From Eubacterium sp. (lineage in GTDB: Bacteria; Bacillota; Clostridia; Lachnospirales; CAG-274): a stretch of DNA of 23,108 bases. The DNA lies in NCBI GenBank assembly GCA_020859645.1, contig JAJBVU010000197.1:1-23108 (forward strand). Direction: 5' to 3'. Of this stretch, positions 14,783-22,310 are shown piece after piece (position 1 is the stretch's first letter; every line of letters starts with the position of its first letter). Both the position numbers and the translations under genes were made by a program. A model generated the notes under the pieces. It had not been told where the DNA came from and made no database searches. It was given only the letters and a program-made list of their open reading frames with translations.

Positions 14783-15343
14783 CTAAGTCTCATAATCCTC
14801 CAAAATTTTTACAAGCGCTTCATCACCGTAAAAATCTATGCCTGTTTCAAGCCTTTTTCTTTCGTCCTCGGGCAGAGACTCCACAGGTGTAGATGTGACC
14901 TGTTTAACGGTTTTTTCTTCATATTCGTTTTTTCGATAAACAGCCACATTTCCCTCATATTCTCCCAAAACATAATGCTTGGGTGAATAGGCGTTAAGCA
15001 CCTTTGCAAGAACCACCTCATCGGAGCTGAACTCCTTAATCTGCCAGCCGTCAAAAATTTCCTTAAATTCACTTAGGGTTAAGCCCTGCCAGTTTTTAGG
15101 TGCTCTTGTTTCGCTTGTTTCCTTATGACCGCCCAAATATATATATTCATAGGTTATTTTGGTTGAAGAGCCTATAGCCTCCGCCGGAGCAGAAGCCGCT
15201 TCTTCAATAACTGCCTTAAGAGCCTTATTTTCGGCGGCTATGGTTTTGGGGTCGGGAGTAAGAAAAAAATAGCCCGAAAGCATACCGAGGGTAATTAAAG
15301 AAGCAATCAGTAAGGCTATCAGGCATATTCTGTATTTTGTCAT
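14783..15343 (-). CDS. BofC C-terminal-domain-like membrane protein
   Basis: The 186-residue product has one N-terminal membrane segment or uncleaved signal (ICLIALLIASLITLGMLSGYF). A short coiled stretch follows, then a soluble domain from about residue 60. Strings such as GLTLSEFKEIFDGWQIKEFS, HYVLGEYEGNVAVYRKN and the ending LETGIDFYGDEALVKILEDY resemble the C-terminal domain of BofC, the B. subtilis forespore protein that restrains SpoIVB-dependent sigma-K activation. A forespore role here is inferred. I place the start at ATG 15343 because GAGGTGG at 15355-15349 lies about 8 nt upstream; the longer in-frame reading to 15406 has no such site. It is flanked by inverted-repeat structures on both sides and is probably a single gene. 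Confidence 0.65.
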   Translation of the reverse strand: MTKYRICLIALLIASLITLGMLSGYFFLTPDPKTIAAENKALKAVIEEAASAPAEAIGSSTKITYEYIYLGGHKETSETRAPKNWQGLTLSEFKEIFDGWQIKEFSSDEVVLAKVLNAYSPKHYVLGEYEGNVAVYRKNEYEEKTVKQVTSTPVESLPEDERKRLETGIDFYGDEALVKILEDYET

Positions 15344-15348
15344 AATAA

Positions 15349-15355
15349 CCACCTC
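15349..15355 (-). promoter_or_regulatory. ribosome site deciding the BofC-like start
   Basis: GAGGTGG on the minus strand is about 8 nt upstream of ATG 15343. The upstream in-frame ATG at 15406 has no comparable site. Confidence 0.6.
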
Positions 15356-15455
15356 ACAATCGGTAAAATTTAGATTAATCATTGTTTTTATGGTTATTAT
15401 TGACATTAATGTTTTCTTTTATTCCTGTATTTTGAAAAATTGCGGCAGTTCCGCC

Positions 15456-15491
15456 GGATAATTCGCAAAAGTTACGTTTTGCGAATTATCC
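15456..15491. repeat. perfect 15-bp inverted repeat at a stop codon
   Basis: GGATAATTCGCAAAA (15456-15470) and its exact complement (15477-15491) flank a 6-nt loop. The stop codon of the solute-binding lipoprotein (15486-15488) lies inside the stem. On the minus strand it is followed by a small GCGG/CCGC hairpin and AATTTTTC, which together may act as terminator or 3'-end protector. Confidence 0.8.
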
Positions 15492-16622
15492 GTATATTTC
15501 CGCATCCGTATAATATTCACTGTTTACAAGCTCATCAAGATAATCTATTTGAGTAATCATTTTAGGCGCCAAAATCACCGAAGGAATTTCCTCCTCGCCG
15601 TTCATAATTGTTTCTTCGGAAAAATCCGAAACATCTTCTCCGCTTGTTAAATATACGGCGGCTTTTGTGCAGATTTTAGCTTCTTCCCTTGTGTTTTTAA
15701 AGGAGGTCATTGAAAGAAAGCCCTTTTCAAAATCTCTGACAGATGAGGGTTCTCCGTTTGCCCCTGTAATTATGGGAAATTTGTCTAATGTATAGCCCTG
15801 TGAAAAGAAGTGAACCGTTGAGCCGCTGGCAATATAATCCGCTCCCGTAATTAATACATCAAGGTCTTGATCAAGATAATATCCCGAAAGTATGCGGTTA
15901 AGGTCGTTATAGGCTGCTACGGCATTTTCCGAGGTGGTTGTGCAGGCGTCAAAGTCCGTTCTGCCTGAGCGGCACACAAGGGTTCCGTCATCGAAATATT
16001 CCGAAAGAAGGTTCATAACCCCGGTATAGAGATCTTCAGCCAAAGGGTCGGTTTTTCCGAAAAGCATTTCAACAGTAACATCCTGTGCGGCTTCAAGCTC
16101 CATTTCACTTATAACATAATCCGCAATAAGCTCCCCTGCCTTAACATTGTCAAAGCCTACGTAAATATCAGAGGGAGAAGCCCCTTCAAGAGGAACCTCA
16201 ATGTTTATAAGAGGTATTTCCGCAGCGGTCACCTCTGTAAAGTCAAGCCCTGTTTTCGCAGCGGGGTAGATTATGAGACAGCTTATATCCTGAGAAAGAA
16301 GCTCCGAAATCTGCTGCTGCTGAACAGACTGATCATTAGCCGCATATTTAAGAATTACGTTGAAGCCCTTTCTCCAAAGCCTGTTTGTAAGCTCTTTTGC
16401 AAGCTTTTTTGTATATTCTGTTTCTGAGGGAAGGCTGACCCCTACGTTGAGCCTGTCCTCATCGGCTATATCCGCAAGCTCATCATCGTCATAGCCGTCA
16501 TCGGCTTCTTCCGCAGCAGCTTCCTCGGAAGGCTCATCTTCAGAGCCGCCATTTCCGCAGGCGGTAAATATAACTAATGCCGCCGCTGCAAAAAGCAGCA
16601 GTGTAAAAAATTTTCGTTTCAT
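15486..16622 (-). CDS. sugar-type substrate-binding lipoprotein (periplasmic-binding-protein fold)
   Basis: This 378-residue lipoprotein has a signal ending in the lipobox FTAC (Cys22) and a very acidic linker (about 26-55). The rest fits the type I periplasmic binding fold used by ribose/galactose-type binding proteins. LNVGVSLPSETEYTKKLAKEL starts the first lobe, followed by NDQSVQQQQISELLSQDISCLIIYPA. The later IPLINIEVPL, IYVGFDNVKAGELIADYV and FPIITGANGEPSSVRDFEKG continue the pattern. Such proteins deliver sugars to ABC permeases or sense them. No permease, ATPase or sensor gene adjoins it in this window, so partner and ligand are unknown. The start has AGAGG at 16634-16630. Repeat copy C separates it from the PBP gene. 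Confidence 0.8.
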   Translation of the reverse strand: MKRKFFTLLLFAAAALVIFTACGNGGSEDEPSEEAAAEEADDGYDDDELADIADEDRLNVGVSLPSETEYTKKLAKELTNRLWRKGFNVILKYAANDQSVQQQQISELLSQDISCLIIYPAAKTGLDFTEVTAAEIPLINIEVPLEGASPSDIYVGFDNVKAGELIADYVISEMELEAAQDVTVEMLFGKTDPLAEDLYTGVMNLLSEYFDDGTLVCRSGRTDFDACTTTSENAVAAYNDLNRILSGYYLDQDLDVLITGADYIASGSTVHFFSQGYTLDKFPIITGANGEPSSVRDFEKGFLSMTSFKNTREEAKICTKAAVYLTSGEDVSDFSEETIMNGEEEIPSVILAPKMITQIDYLDELVNSEYYTDAEIYG

Positions 16623-16673
16623 AAAAATACCTCTCTTTATATCATTTTTCGAATTATTTATTAACAGTTTGCT

Positions 16674-16776
16674 ATGGAAATGTCGTAGCCCAAAGGCTCC
16701 CCTTGAGGGGAGCTGTCAGCAACGCTGATTTTTGAAAAAAATCAGTGCAGCTGACTGAGAGGTGAAACGTTTCCAT
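16674..16776 (-). repeat. dispersed intergenic repeat, copy C, with flanking inverted repeat
   Basis: The core 16695-16764 reads GGCTCCCCTTGAGGGGAGC, then a hairpin 16715-16755 with an A/T-rich tip, then TGAGAGGTG. ATGGAAATGT (16674-16683) and ACGTTTCCAT (16767-16776) flank it as a 9-of-10 inverted repeat, and GAAACGTTTC at 16764-16773 is itself palindromic. On the minus strand the element lies 3' of the PBP gene. It may end or stabilise that transcript. Confidence 0.85.
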
Positions 16777-16807
16777 TTGTATTTCTCAATTTTTAACCGA
16801 TGCTCTA

Positions 16808-18529
16808 TTATTCCAATGCGTTTATATACTCTAAAAGCTCTCTTGCCATGGGTACAGCTCTGCTGCCGCTGCCTGCGTATTCAAGCATAACAGTTACGGC
16901 GTATTTCGGGCTTTCATAGGGGGCGAAGCAGGTAAACCAAATGTGGTCGCTGTCAGTGCCGTTTTCCGCTGTACCTGTTTTCCCTGCAATTGCGATTTGG
17001 TCGGAGGCTGCTGCGGTGGCTGTTCCGCTTGTGACAACAGAGCGCATAAGCTCACGTATTTTTGCCGAGGTCTCCTCAGACATTACCGTTCCCCTTGTTT
17101 CAGGCGAAAATGTCTTTATAATACTGCCGCTTGGGCTTTTAATTCCCTCGGCGATTTGGGGAGTATACATTGTTCCGCCGTTTGCCGCAGCTGCGGTTAT
17201 CATATTTATGTCTAAGGGAGTAACCATTGTCTTTCCCTGACCTATGGCGGTGTCTATAAGCTCAGAATTGTCAGAGTCCTCGGTCAGGCTGAAAATGCTG
17301 GTGGAATGCTCCAAAGCAAAACCGTTGTCACTGTTAAAGCCTAAGCTTAAGGCCTGGGTCAAAAGCCTTGACGTTCCCAAATTTAAAGAGGCTTGGGCAA
17401 AATAGCCGTTGCAGGACTGACTGAAAGCCGAAGTCAGGTCAACAGAGCCGTGAACGTTTGCGTTATAACAGCGGAGAACCTTGTTTCCGAAGTGGTTTGT
17501 ACCCTCGCAGTAAAAGGTCATATCCTCCTGATTTGTGTCTATCAACAGCTGGGCTACGGCAATTTTAAAAACCGACCCGGGGGGATAAAGCCCCTGTGAA
17601 GCCCTGTTTAAAAGAGGAGTGTTTTCCTCGTCTGTTGTGAGATACTCCCAGTTTTCGGCTACTGTTTCAGGGTTATAGTTGGGGTATGAAACCATTGCCT
17701 TAATCTTTCCCGTGTTTACCTCTGAAACGATTATTGAGCCGTTTCTTTCCCCCAAAAGCTCAAAGGCTTTTTCCTGTATTCTGTGATCAACGGAAAGAAC
17801 AATAGAATTGCCCTCTAAAACATAGCCGTCTTTTAAGGGGGCAAAAAGATCGTTTTCTGAGTGGTAGCCGTCCGAAACAATGTTGTCAAGGCTTGCGTTG
17901 GGGTTATTTTCAATATTGTTGTAAATATCCTTTATTTCCGCATCTATTTCGGAATCGGTTGTTTCCTCCGTTGTTTCTTCCGTTGTCTCCTCAGACGTTT
18001 CTTCCGTTTCCGTTTCGTCAAATATGTCTATGGCAGATCCCGAAGCCGTATCATCGTAAAAATCGTCAAAGTCCGTATAGGGCAGCTCCCCTGTAGCATA
18101 AACCTCTGTTTCAAAGGGGTTAAAGCCTGTCAGAGAAAACACTCCCTTTTTAAAAACCTTGTTTGTAAGAATGTATAAAAACCTTTGAAGGGTTTCGTTG
18201 TGAAGGGTTAAAAGCTCAGCGTTGTAAGCACTTTCGACAGCTGTCTTTCCGCTGGCAGTGTAGCCTGTTATGTGGCAGTACATTCTGGGGTAGTTGTAAA
18301 CTCTTTCATATGACCCCTCGTCATTCAGTGTGCTTTCCGCAATAACCACTCCGTTTATATCCTCAATATTTCCTCTTTTTATGGAAGCCTCTTTAGCCGA
18401 AAGTCGGAGATTATAGGGGTTGTTTACGATTTCGGGGGCACGCACCACTGTAAAATAGCCCAAATATATAATAAGTGCGGCGAACATAGCGAATAAAACC
18501 CAAAATGTCTTTTTTATATTGTTGTTCAT
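16808..18529 (-). CDS. class B penicillin-binding protein (transpeptidase), SEDS partner
   Basis: This is a membrane-anchored D,D-transpeptidase that cross-links septal, lateral or spore peptidoglycan. It has one N-terminal membrane helix (about 8-28), a class B pedestal from about 40, and a transpeptidase domain at about 235-570. Its three active-site motifs are SVFK (319-322, Ser319 nucleophile), SCN (372-374) and KTGT (517-520). The 573 residues are typical of the PbpA/SpoVD-like short form without PASTA domains. Residues about 152-200 are an acidic insertion with EETTEETTEETT repeats, resembling the linkers of the pectate lyase and unusual inside a PBP pedestal. The start ATG overlaps the stop of the SEDS gene by 4 bp (ATGA), so the pair is translationally coupled, as expected for cognate polymerase and transpeptidase. 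Confidence 0.93.
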   Translation of the reverse strand: MNNNIKKTFWVLFAMFAALIIYLGYFTVVRAPEIVNNPYNLRLSAKEASIKRGNIEDINGVVIAESTLNDEGSYERVYNYPRMYCHITGYTASGKTAVESAYNAELLTLHNETLQRFLYILTNKVFKKGVFSLTGFNPFETEVYATGELPYTDFDDFYDDTASGSAIDIFDETETEETSEETTEETTEETTDSEIDAEIKDIYNNIENNPNASLDNIVSDGYHSENDLFAPLKDGYVLEGNSIVLSVDHRIQEKAFELLGERNGSIIVSEVNTGKIKAMVSYPNYNPETVAENWEYLTTDEENTPLLNRASQGLYPPGSVFKIAVAQLLIDTNQEDMTFYCEGTNHFGNKVLRCYNANVHGSVDLTSAFSQSCNGYFAQASLNLGTSRLLTQALSLGFNSDNGFALEHSTSIFSLTEDSDNSELIDTAIGQGKTMVTPLDINMITAAAANGGTMYTPQIAEGIKSPSGSIIKTFSPETRGTVMSEETSAKIRELMRSVVTSGTATAAASDQIAIAGKTGTAENGTDSDHIWFTCFAPYESPKYAVTVMLEYAGSGSRAVPMARELLEYINALE

Positions 18530-19962
18530 TGCTTTTCACCCCTTACTCTGTTTTTAAGCGGTCCGCTTTCCTCCGCAGGGGCGGTTCTTCTTTTTCTTCT
18601 GCGGCGTTTGGGCAATTCACCGGGAGAAAGCTTGTTTTCCGACTCCGAATTTTTGGGGACATAAATAAACAGAATTATGCCCATAATCAAAGAACACATA
18701 ACCACCGAGGTTCCGCCGTAGCTTACGAAAGGAAGAGTAACGCCGGTCATAGGTATGAACTTTGTGGTTCCGCCGATAATAAGGAAGGTTTGGAAGCATA
18801 TAAGCCCGGTCAGTCCCGATGCCAAAAGAGCGTTGAACTTATAGGGTGTGTTCAGTGCACTTCTGACACCGCAGTAAAAAAGGGTTAGGTAAGTAAAAAT
18901 TATAAACACTGCGAAAATTACGCCGAATTCCTCACATATAGCCGAGAAAATAAAGTCTGTTTCCACAATGGGTATTGAGGTGGCGTAGCCCTTTCCCAAG
19001 CCGCTGCCCCAAAGACCGCCGCTGCCGATTGCAAAAAGTGACTGGGCAATCTGATAGGTTGTGTTTGAAATGTCGCTGAAGGGGTCAAGCCAAGCCGCAA
19101 CTCTCACCTGAATGTGTGAAAAAAGCTTATAGGCTATACAGGCGCCTACAGCGGCAGCCCCTAAGCTTGAAGCCGTTATGAAAAGACTACCTGTGGCAAT
19201 GAAAATCATTATAAGCATTGTCATAAAGAAAATCAGAGCAGAGCCTAAGTCCTTCTGAAGAACCAATATTACAACGAAAACGCAGCCCAAAAGCAGCTGC
19301 AAAACCGTTTCCTTAAAGGTTTTATCCATACAGAAAACGCTTGCAAAATAAAACACAAACAAAACCTTAACTATTTCGGAGGGCTGAAATGAAAACGAGC
19401 CTATGTATATCCAGTTTGTGGCTCCTCTTGTGGTTGTGCCGAAAATAAAGGTTACTATCAGCAGAATAAAGCCCAGCCCCAAATAAAAATATTTGGCTTT
19501 TTCCAGATTGTTTATATATTTCAAAACAGGATAAACCAAAAGTATAACCGCCGAACCCAAAAAGAAGCAGAACATTTGCTTAAGAGCTAAATCGGGGTTA
19601 AGTCTTTGAAGTATAACAAGGCTTATATCCGTCAGAAAATACATGCAGTTTATGGCTAAGCCGTTTATTTTTCCGTAAACAAGGGCAATTAAAGGGGGCA
19701 TAAAAATCACAAGAGCAAGTCCCCCCAAAGCCGTTGTCAAATAATCCTTTACGGGTATGTCGGAATTAAAATTAAGGGTGGCATACGCCAAAATGTGAAA
19801 AAGGACTATTGTGGTTCGCTGAAGTCTGACGGCGGGGGTGCCTGCGTCAGAAGGGGAGTCTGTGTTTCTTCCTCTCTTTACGAGATAAAGACTCTGCAGC
19901 GAGAAAATCAAATTCAATATTATGAAAATGTATTTGGATAAAAATATAAGCAGTTCTGTCAT
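18526..19962 (-). CDS. SEDS-family peptidoglycan glycosyltransferase (FtsW/RodA/SpoVE type)
   Basis: This multi-pass membrane lipid II polymerase has 478 residues and about ten helices. The diagnostic motifs are SFQPSEIVKV (191-200), LQKDLGSAL (235-243, putative catalytic Asp238), GSGLGKGYATSIPIVETDFIF with the acidic E334/D336 region, and PMTGVTLPFVSYGGTS (404-419). The C-terminal tail is cytoplasmic and strongly basic (PKRRRRKRR). The neighbours are a ZapA-like protein upstream and a class B PBP overlapping downstream. I cannot separate FtsW, RodA and SpoVE roles from sequence alone. The ribosome site is GGGAG at 19972-19968, 5 nt from the ATG. Confidence 0.94.
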   Translation of the reverse strand: MTELLIFLSKYIFIILNLIFSLQSLYLVKRGRNTDSPSDAGTPAVRLQRTTIVLFHILAYATLNFNSDIPVKDYLTTALGGLALVIFMPPLIALVYGKINGLAINCMYFLTDISLVILQRLNPDLALKQMFCFFLGSAVILLVYPVLKYINNLEKAKYFYLGLGFILLIVTFIFGTTTRGATNWIYIGSFSFQPSEIVKVLFVFYFASVFCMDKTFKETVLQLLLGCVFVVILVLQKDLGSALIFFMTMLIMIFIATGSLFITASSLGAAAVGACIAYKLFSHIQVRVAAWLDPFSDISNTTYQIAQSLFAIGSGGLWGSGLGKGYATSIPIVETDFIFSAICEEFGVIFAVFIIFTYLTLFYCGVRSALNTPYKFNALLASGLTGLICFQTFLIIGGTTKFIPMTGVTLPFVSYGGTSVVMCSLIMGIILFIYVPKNSESENKLSPGELPKRRRRKRRTAPAEESGPLKNRVRGEKQ

Positions 19963-19983
19963 AATGTCTCCCTTTTGCGTCTT

Positions 19984-19999
19984 AAGGCGTTGCCGCCTT
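19984..19999 (-). other. GNRA-type hairpin at the U32 stop codon
   Basis: On the minus strand AAGGCG-GCAA-CGCCTT forms a 6-bp stem with a GCAA tetraloop, and the stop codon TAA overlaps its 5' arm. It lies just before the SEDS ribosome site and has no T tract, so it is not a standard terminator. Confidence 0.55.
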
Positions 20000-22310
20000 A
20001 TTTAACCGCTTTTAGGGCTTTGCCCTTTGGTATATTTTTTACTTTCTCTTTTGTTATAAGTGTTTTATAAAAGCTTTTGATAATTTCAACAGTTTCTTCG
20101 CAGGTTTCGTCTGTAAAAACAAGCCTGAATGAGGAGGGGTTAAGCCCTGCCGCCTGAGAAGCTGAAAGGGGAACAGGACTTTGAATTTCACAGAAGCATT
20201 CCTCACAGTGAGGAACGAGGGGCAAGACAGCCCCGGTTCTGTCCCTTAAAGCGAACTTTTCTTGTGTGCCTTTAAGCCTGCAAAAGCGTCTGCCCTTGTT
20301 GTCTCCTAAGAAGTTGCCTATGGGGCAGTGTTCCGTAAGCATAAGGGGCAGTCTGCCGTAGGCTATGACCTCTGTGTTTTCGCTGCACAGAGGCTTAAGC
20401 TCCGAGATGGAAAGCTCTGTTGAAAGGGTCACACCGTCATAAAGCTTAAGAAGTGTTTCCACAGTATAGGAGTTAAAAACTCCCAAGGTGTGGTCGCAGA
20501 TTATTTTCTTGTCTGTTTTAAGTGTTGTAAGATTTCGTGTCAGATAACCTGTTATATTTGTTTTGTCTAAGGTTTTTATTGTGTCCTTAAGGGTTTTCAG
20601 TGTATGCTCCCTTGTTATATAGGGAAGTGCAAAATATATTTCGGTGTTTTGCGGAAAATACTTAAGAGCAGTTTTAATTAATTTTTGATTTTCCGAATAT
20701 ATTCGTTTAACAGGCAAGTCCTTTAGGGCTTTAAGCTGATCTTCAGTGGAAACAAAAACCGAAAGGAAGGGTTCCTCTGTGTTGAGCTTAAGAACGGGCT
20801 TTTTAGGAAGCTCAGGTGAAGTCCGCCTGTAGACGGTGGTTATTTCCTTTTCCAAAGCGTCACAGGCTTCACGTCTTAAGGCGTTTAAGTCTTTAACGGG
20901 TAAATATATATTTTCGTCTGTGTCCGCTGTTATTTTCCTAATTTTAAATGGTGTTGAGCCTGTTTTTTTAAGCCTTGAAAGGATTTCTTCTTTAGTTAAA
21001 GGTCGGTTTAAGGCTTCGCAGGGTTCCGCTCCCGTTACCGTTACTGAAGCCTCCGCCACCGTCAGTGTCAGGCTGATGGGTTCGCCGGCTCTTGCTTTAA
21101 AATAAGCGGTTATTTCCCTTTTGGGAGAGGCTGTTTTAAGCTCCTTTTCTATGTTATCATTAAGGGTTTTGTCATAGGAAAGTGCAGCCTTATCCCCTTT
21201 TCTTCCCTTAATGGGGAAAAAGACTTTTTCGCCGGGTTTTATGGGCTTTGAAACAAAACAGCCCGAATTTTCAGCCGTAATTTCAATTCCGTCACCGGGT
21301 ATAAGGCTTTCAAAAAACTTTATATAACAGCCCTTTTTTGCTTCGCCTGTTACAATACCGATTTCTCTGCCGCTGTTTTTAACGGAGCTTGAAAGAAGGC
21401 TCTTTCCCTTAGGGGTGTTTAGAAGTCCCTCACTGAATGAGCCGCCCCGGCTGAAAACCTGAAGCAGATTTTTTTTATCTTCCGAAGCTATTTCGCTGTT
21501 TTTGTGTTCTTCAAGTGCCTTTAATAAATATTTTTTATAGGTTTTGACTGTTTCATAAACATAGGGAGGGGTTTTCATTCTGCCCTCTATTTTGAACGCT
21601 TTAACCCCGGCGTTAACAAGATCCCCTAAGCTTTCGGCGCACATTATGTCTTTGGGTGAAAGCAAAGCACCTTCACAACAGGGCTTGTTGTTTTTAATCA
21701 GGGTATATTCCATTCGGCAGGGCTGAGCGCAGCAGCCTCTGTTTCCGCTTCTGCCGCCGATAAATGACGAAAAAAGACATCTGCCGGAATAGCTGACGCA
21801 TAAGGCTCCGTGAACAAAAGCTTCCAAGTCGGGGCTGTCTCCCAAGACATCATAAATTGCCTTTATGTCCGAAAGGCTCAGCTCTCTTGCCAAAATAATT
21901 CTGTCAGCTCCCAAAGCCTTTAAGGCGGCGGCACTGTCCGATGAGTGAACGCACATCTGAGTGCTGGCGTTAATTTTTATATCCTTGAAATAATCTTTGA
22001 AGGCTTTAAAAATGCCTATGTCGGCGGTTATAAAGGCGTCTGCCCCCAGTTCGTAAAGATATTTCGCCAGTTCAAAAAGCCCTTCTGTTTCCTCGTCCTT
22101 ATAGAGAGTGTTGAAGGTAATATAAACCTTTACACCCAAAAGGTGACAGCTGTCAACGGCTGTCTTAAGCTCATCTCTGTCAAAGTTGGCTGCGGAGGCT
22201 CTGGCGTTATATGCCTTAGCCCCCAAATATACACTGTCGCAGCCTGCGGCAAGGGCGGCTTTTAAGGTTTCCGGGCTTCCGCAGGGCGCAAGAATTTCGT
22301 ATTTTTTCAT
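19998..22310 (-). CDS. U32-family protein with DUF3656-like C-terminal part (RlhA-like)
   Basis: The 770-residue protein begins with the U32 barrel (KYEILAPCGSPETLKAALAAG), in which repeated strands and helices run to about residue 300. The family signature spans 163-182, with conserved Cys171 and Cys178, followed by Cys193, Cys194 and Cys198. These residues are likely iron-sulphur or catalytic ligands. The long C-terminal region includes a DUF3656-like part and a Cys-rich ending (HCPIGNF, FCRLKG, HCEECFCEIQ). Family members are annotated as peptidases, but RlhA and TrhP are known to hydroxylate 23S rRNA and tRNA respectively. An RNA-modifying role is therefore the better prior, though not proven here. 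It overlaps the ZapA-like gene by 4 bp (ATGA) and is probably in the same operon as the SEDS and PBP genes. Confidence 0.88.
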   Translation of the reverse strand: MKKYEILAPCGSPETLKAALAAGCDSVYLGAKAYNARASAANFDRDELKTAVDSCHLLGVKVYITFNTLYKDEETEGLFELAKYLYELGADAFITADIGIFKAFKDYFKDIKINASTQMCVHSSDSAAALKALGADRIILARELSLSDIKAIYDVLGDSPDLEAFVHGALCVSYSGRCLFSSFIGGRSGNRGCCAQPCRMEYTLIKNNKPCCEGALLSPKDIMCAESLGDLVNAGVKAFKIEGRMKTPPYVYETVKTYKKYLLKALEEHKNSEIASEDKKNLLQVFSRGGSFSEGLLNTPKGKSLLSSSVKNSGREIGIVTGEAKKGCYIKFFESLIPGDGIEITAENSGCFVSKPIKPGEKVFFPIKGRKGDKAALSYDKTLNDNIEKELKTASPKREITAYFKARAGEPISLTLTVAEASVTVTGAEPCEALNRPLTKEEILSRLKKTGSTPFKIRKITADTDENIYLPVKDLNALRREACDALEKEITTVYRRTSPELPKKPVLKLNTEEPFLSVFVSTEDQLKALKDLPVKRIYSENQKLIKTALKYFPQNTEIYFALPYITREHTLKTLKDTIKTLDKTNITGYLTRNLTTLKTDKKIICDHTLGVFNSYTVETLLKLYDGVTLSTELSISELKPLCSENTEVIAYGRLPLMLTEHCPIGNFLGDNKGRRFCRLKGTQEKFALRDRTGAVLPLVPHCEECFCEIQSPVPLSASQAAGLNPSSFRLVFTDETCEETVEIIKSFYKTLITKEKVKNIPKGKALKAVK

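Noticed and set aside
14677..14892. Plus-strand 71-codon frame over repeat copy B
   Set aside because: It begins inside the repeat, overlaps the BofC-like gene end and has no ribosome site.
15344..15406. N-terminal extension of the BofC-like gene to ATG 15406
   Set aside because: No ribosome site there, and the extension precedes the membrane segment without family-like sequence; ATG 15343 has a good site.
4559..16764. CRISPR array or insertion sequence as an explanation of the repeats
   Set aside because: The copies are single, kilobases apart, with internal hairpins, no regular spacers, no transposase and no clear target duplications.
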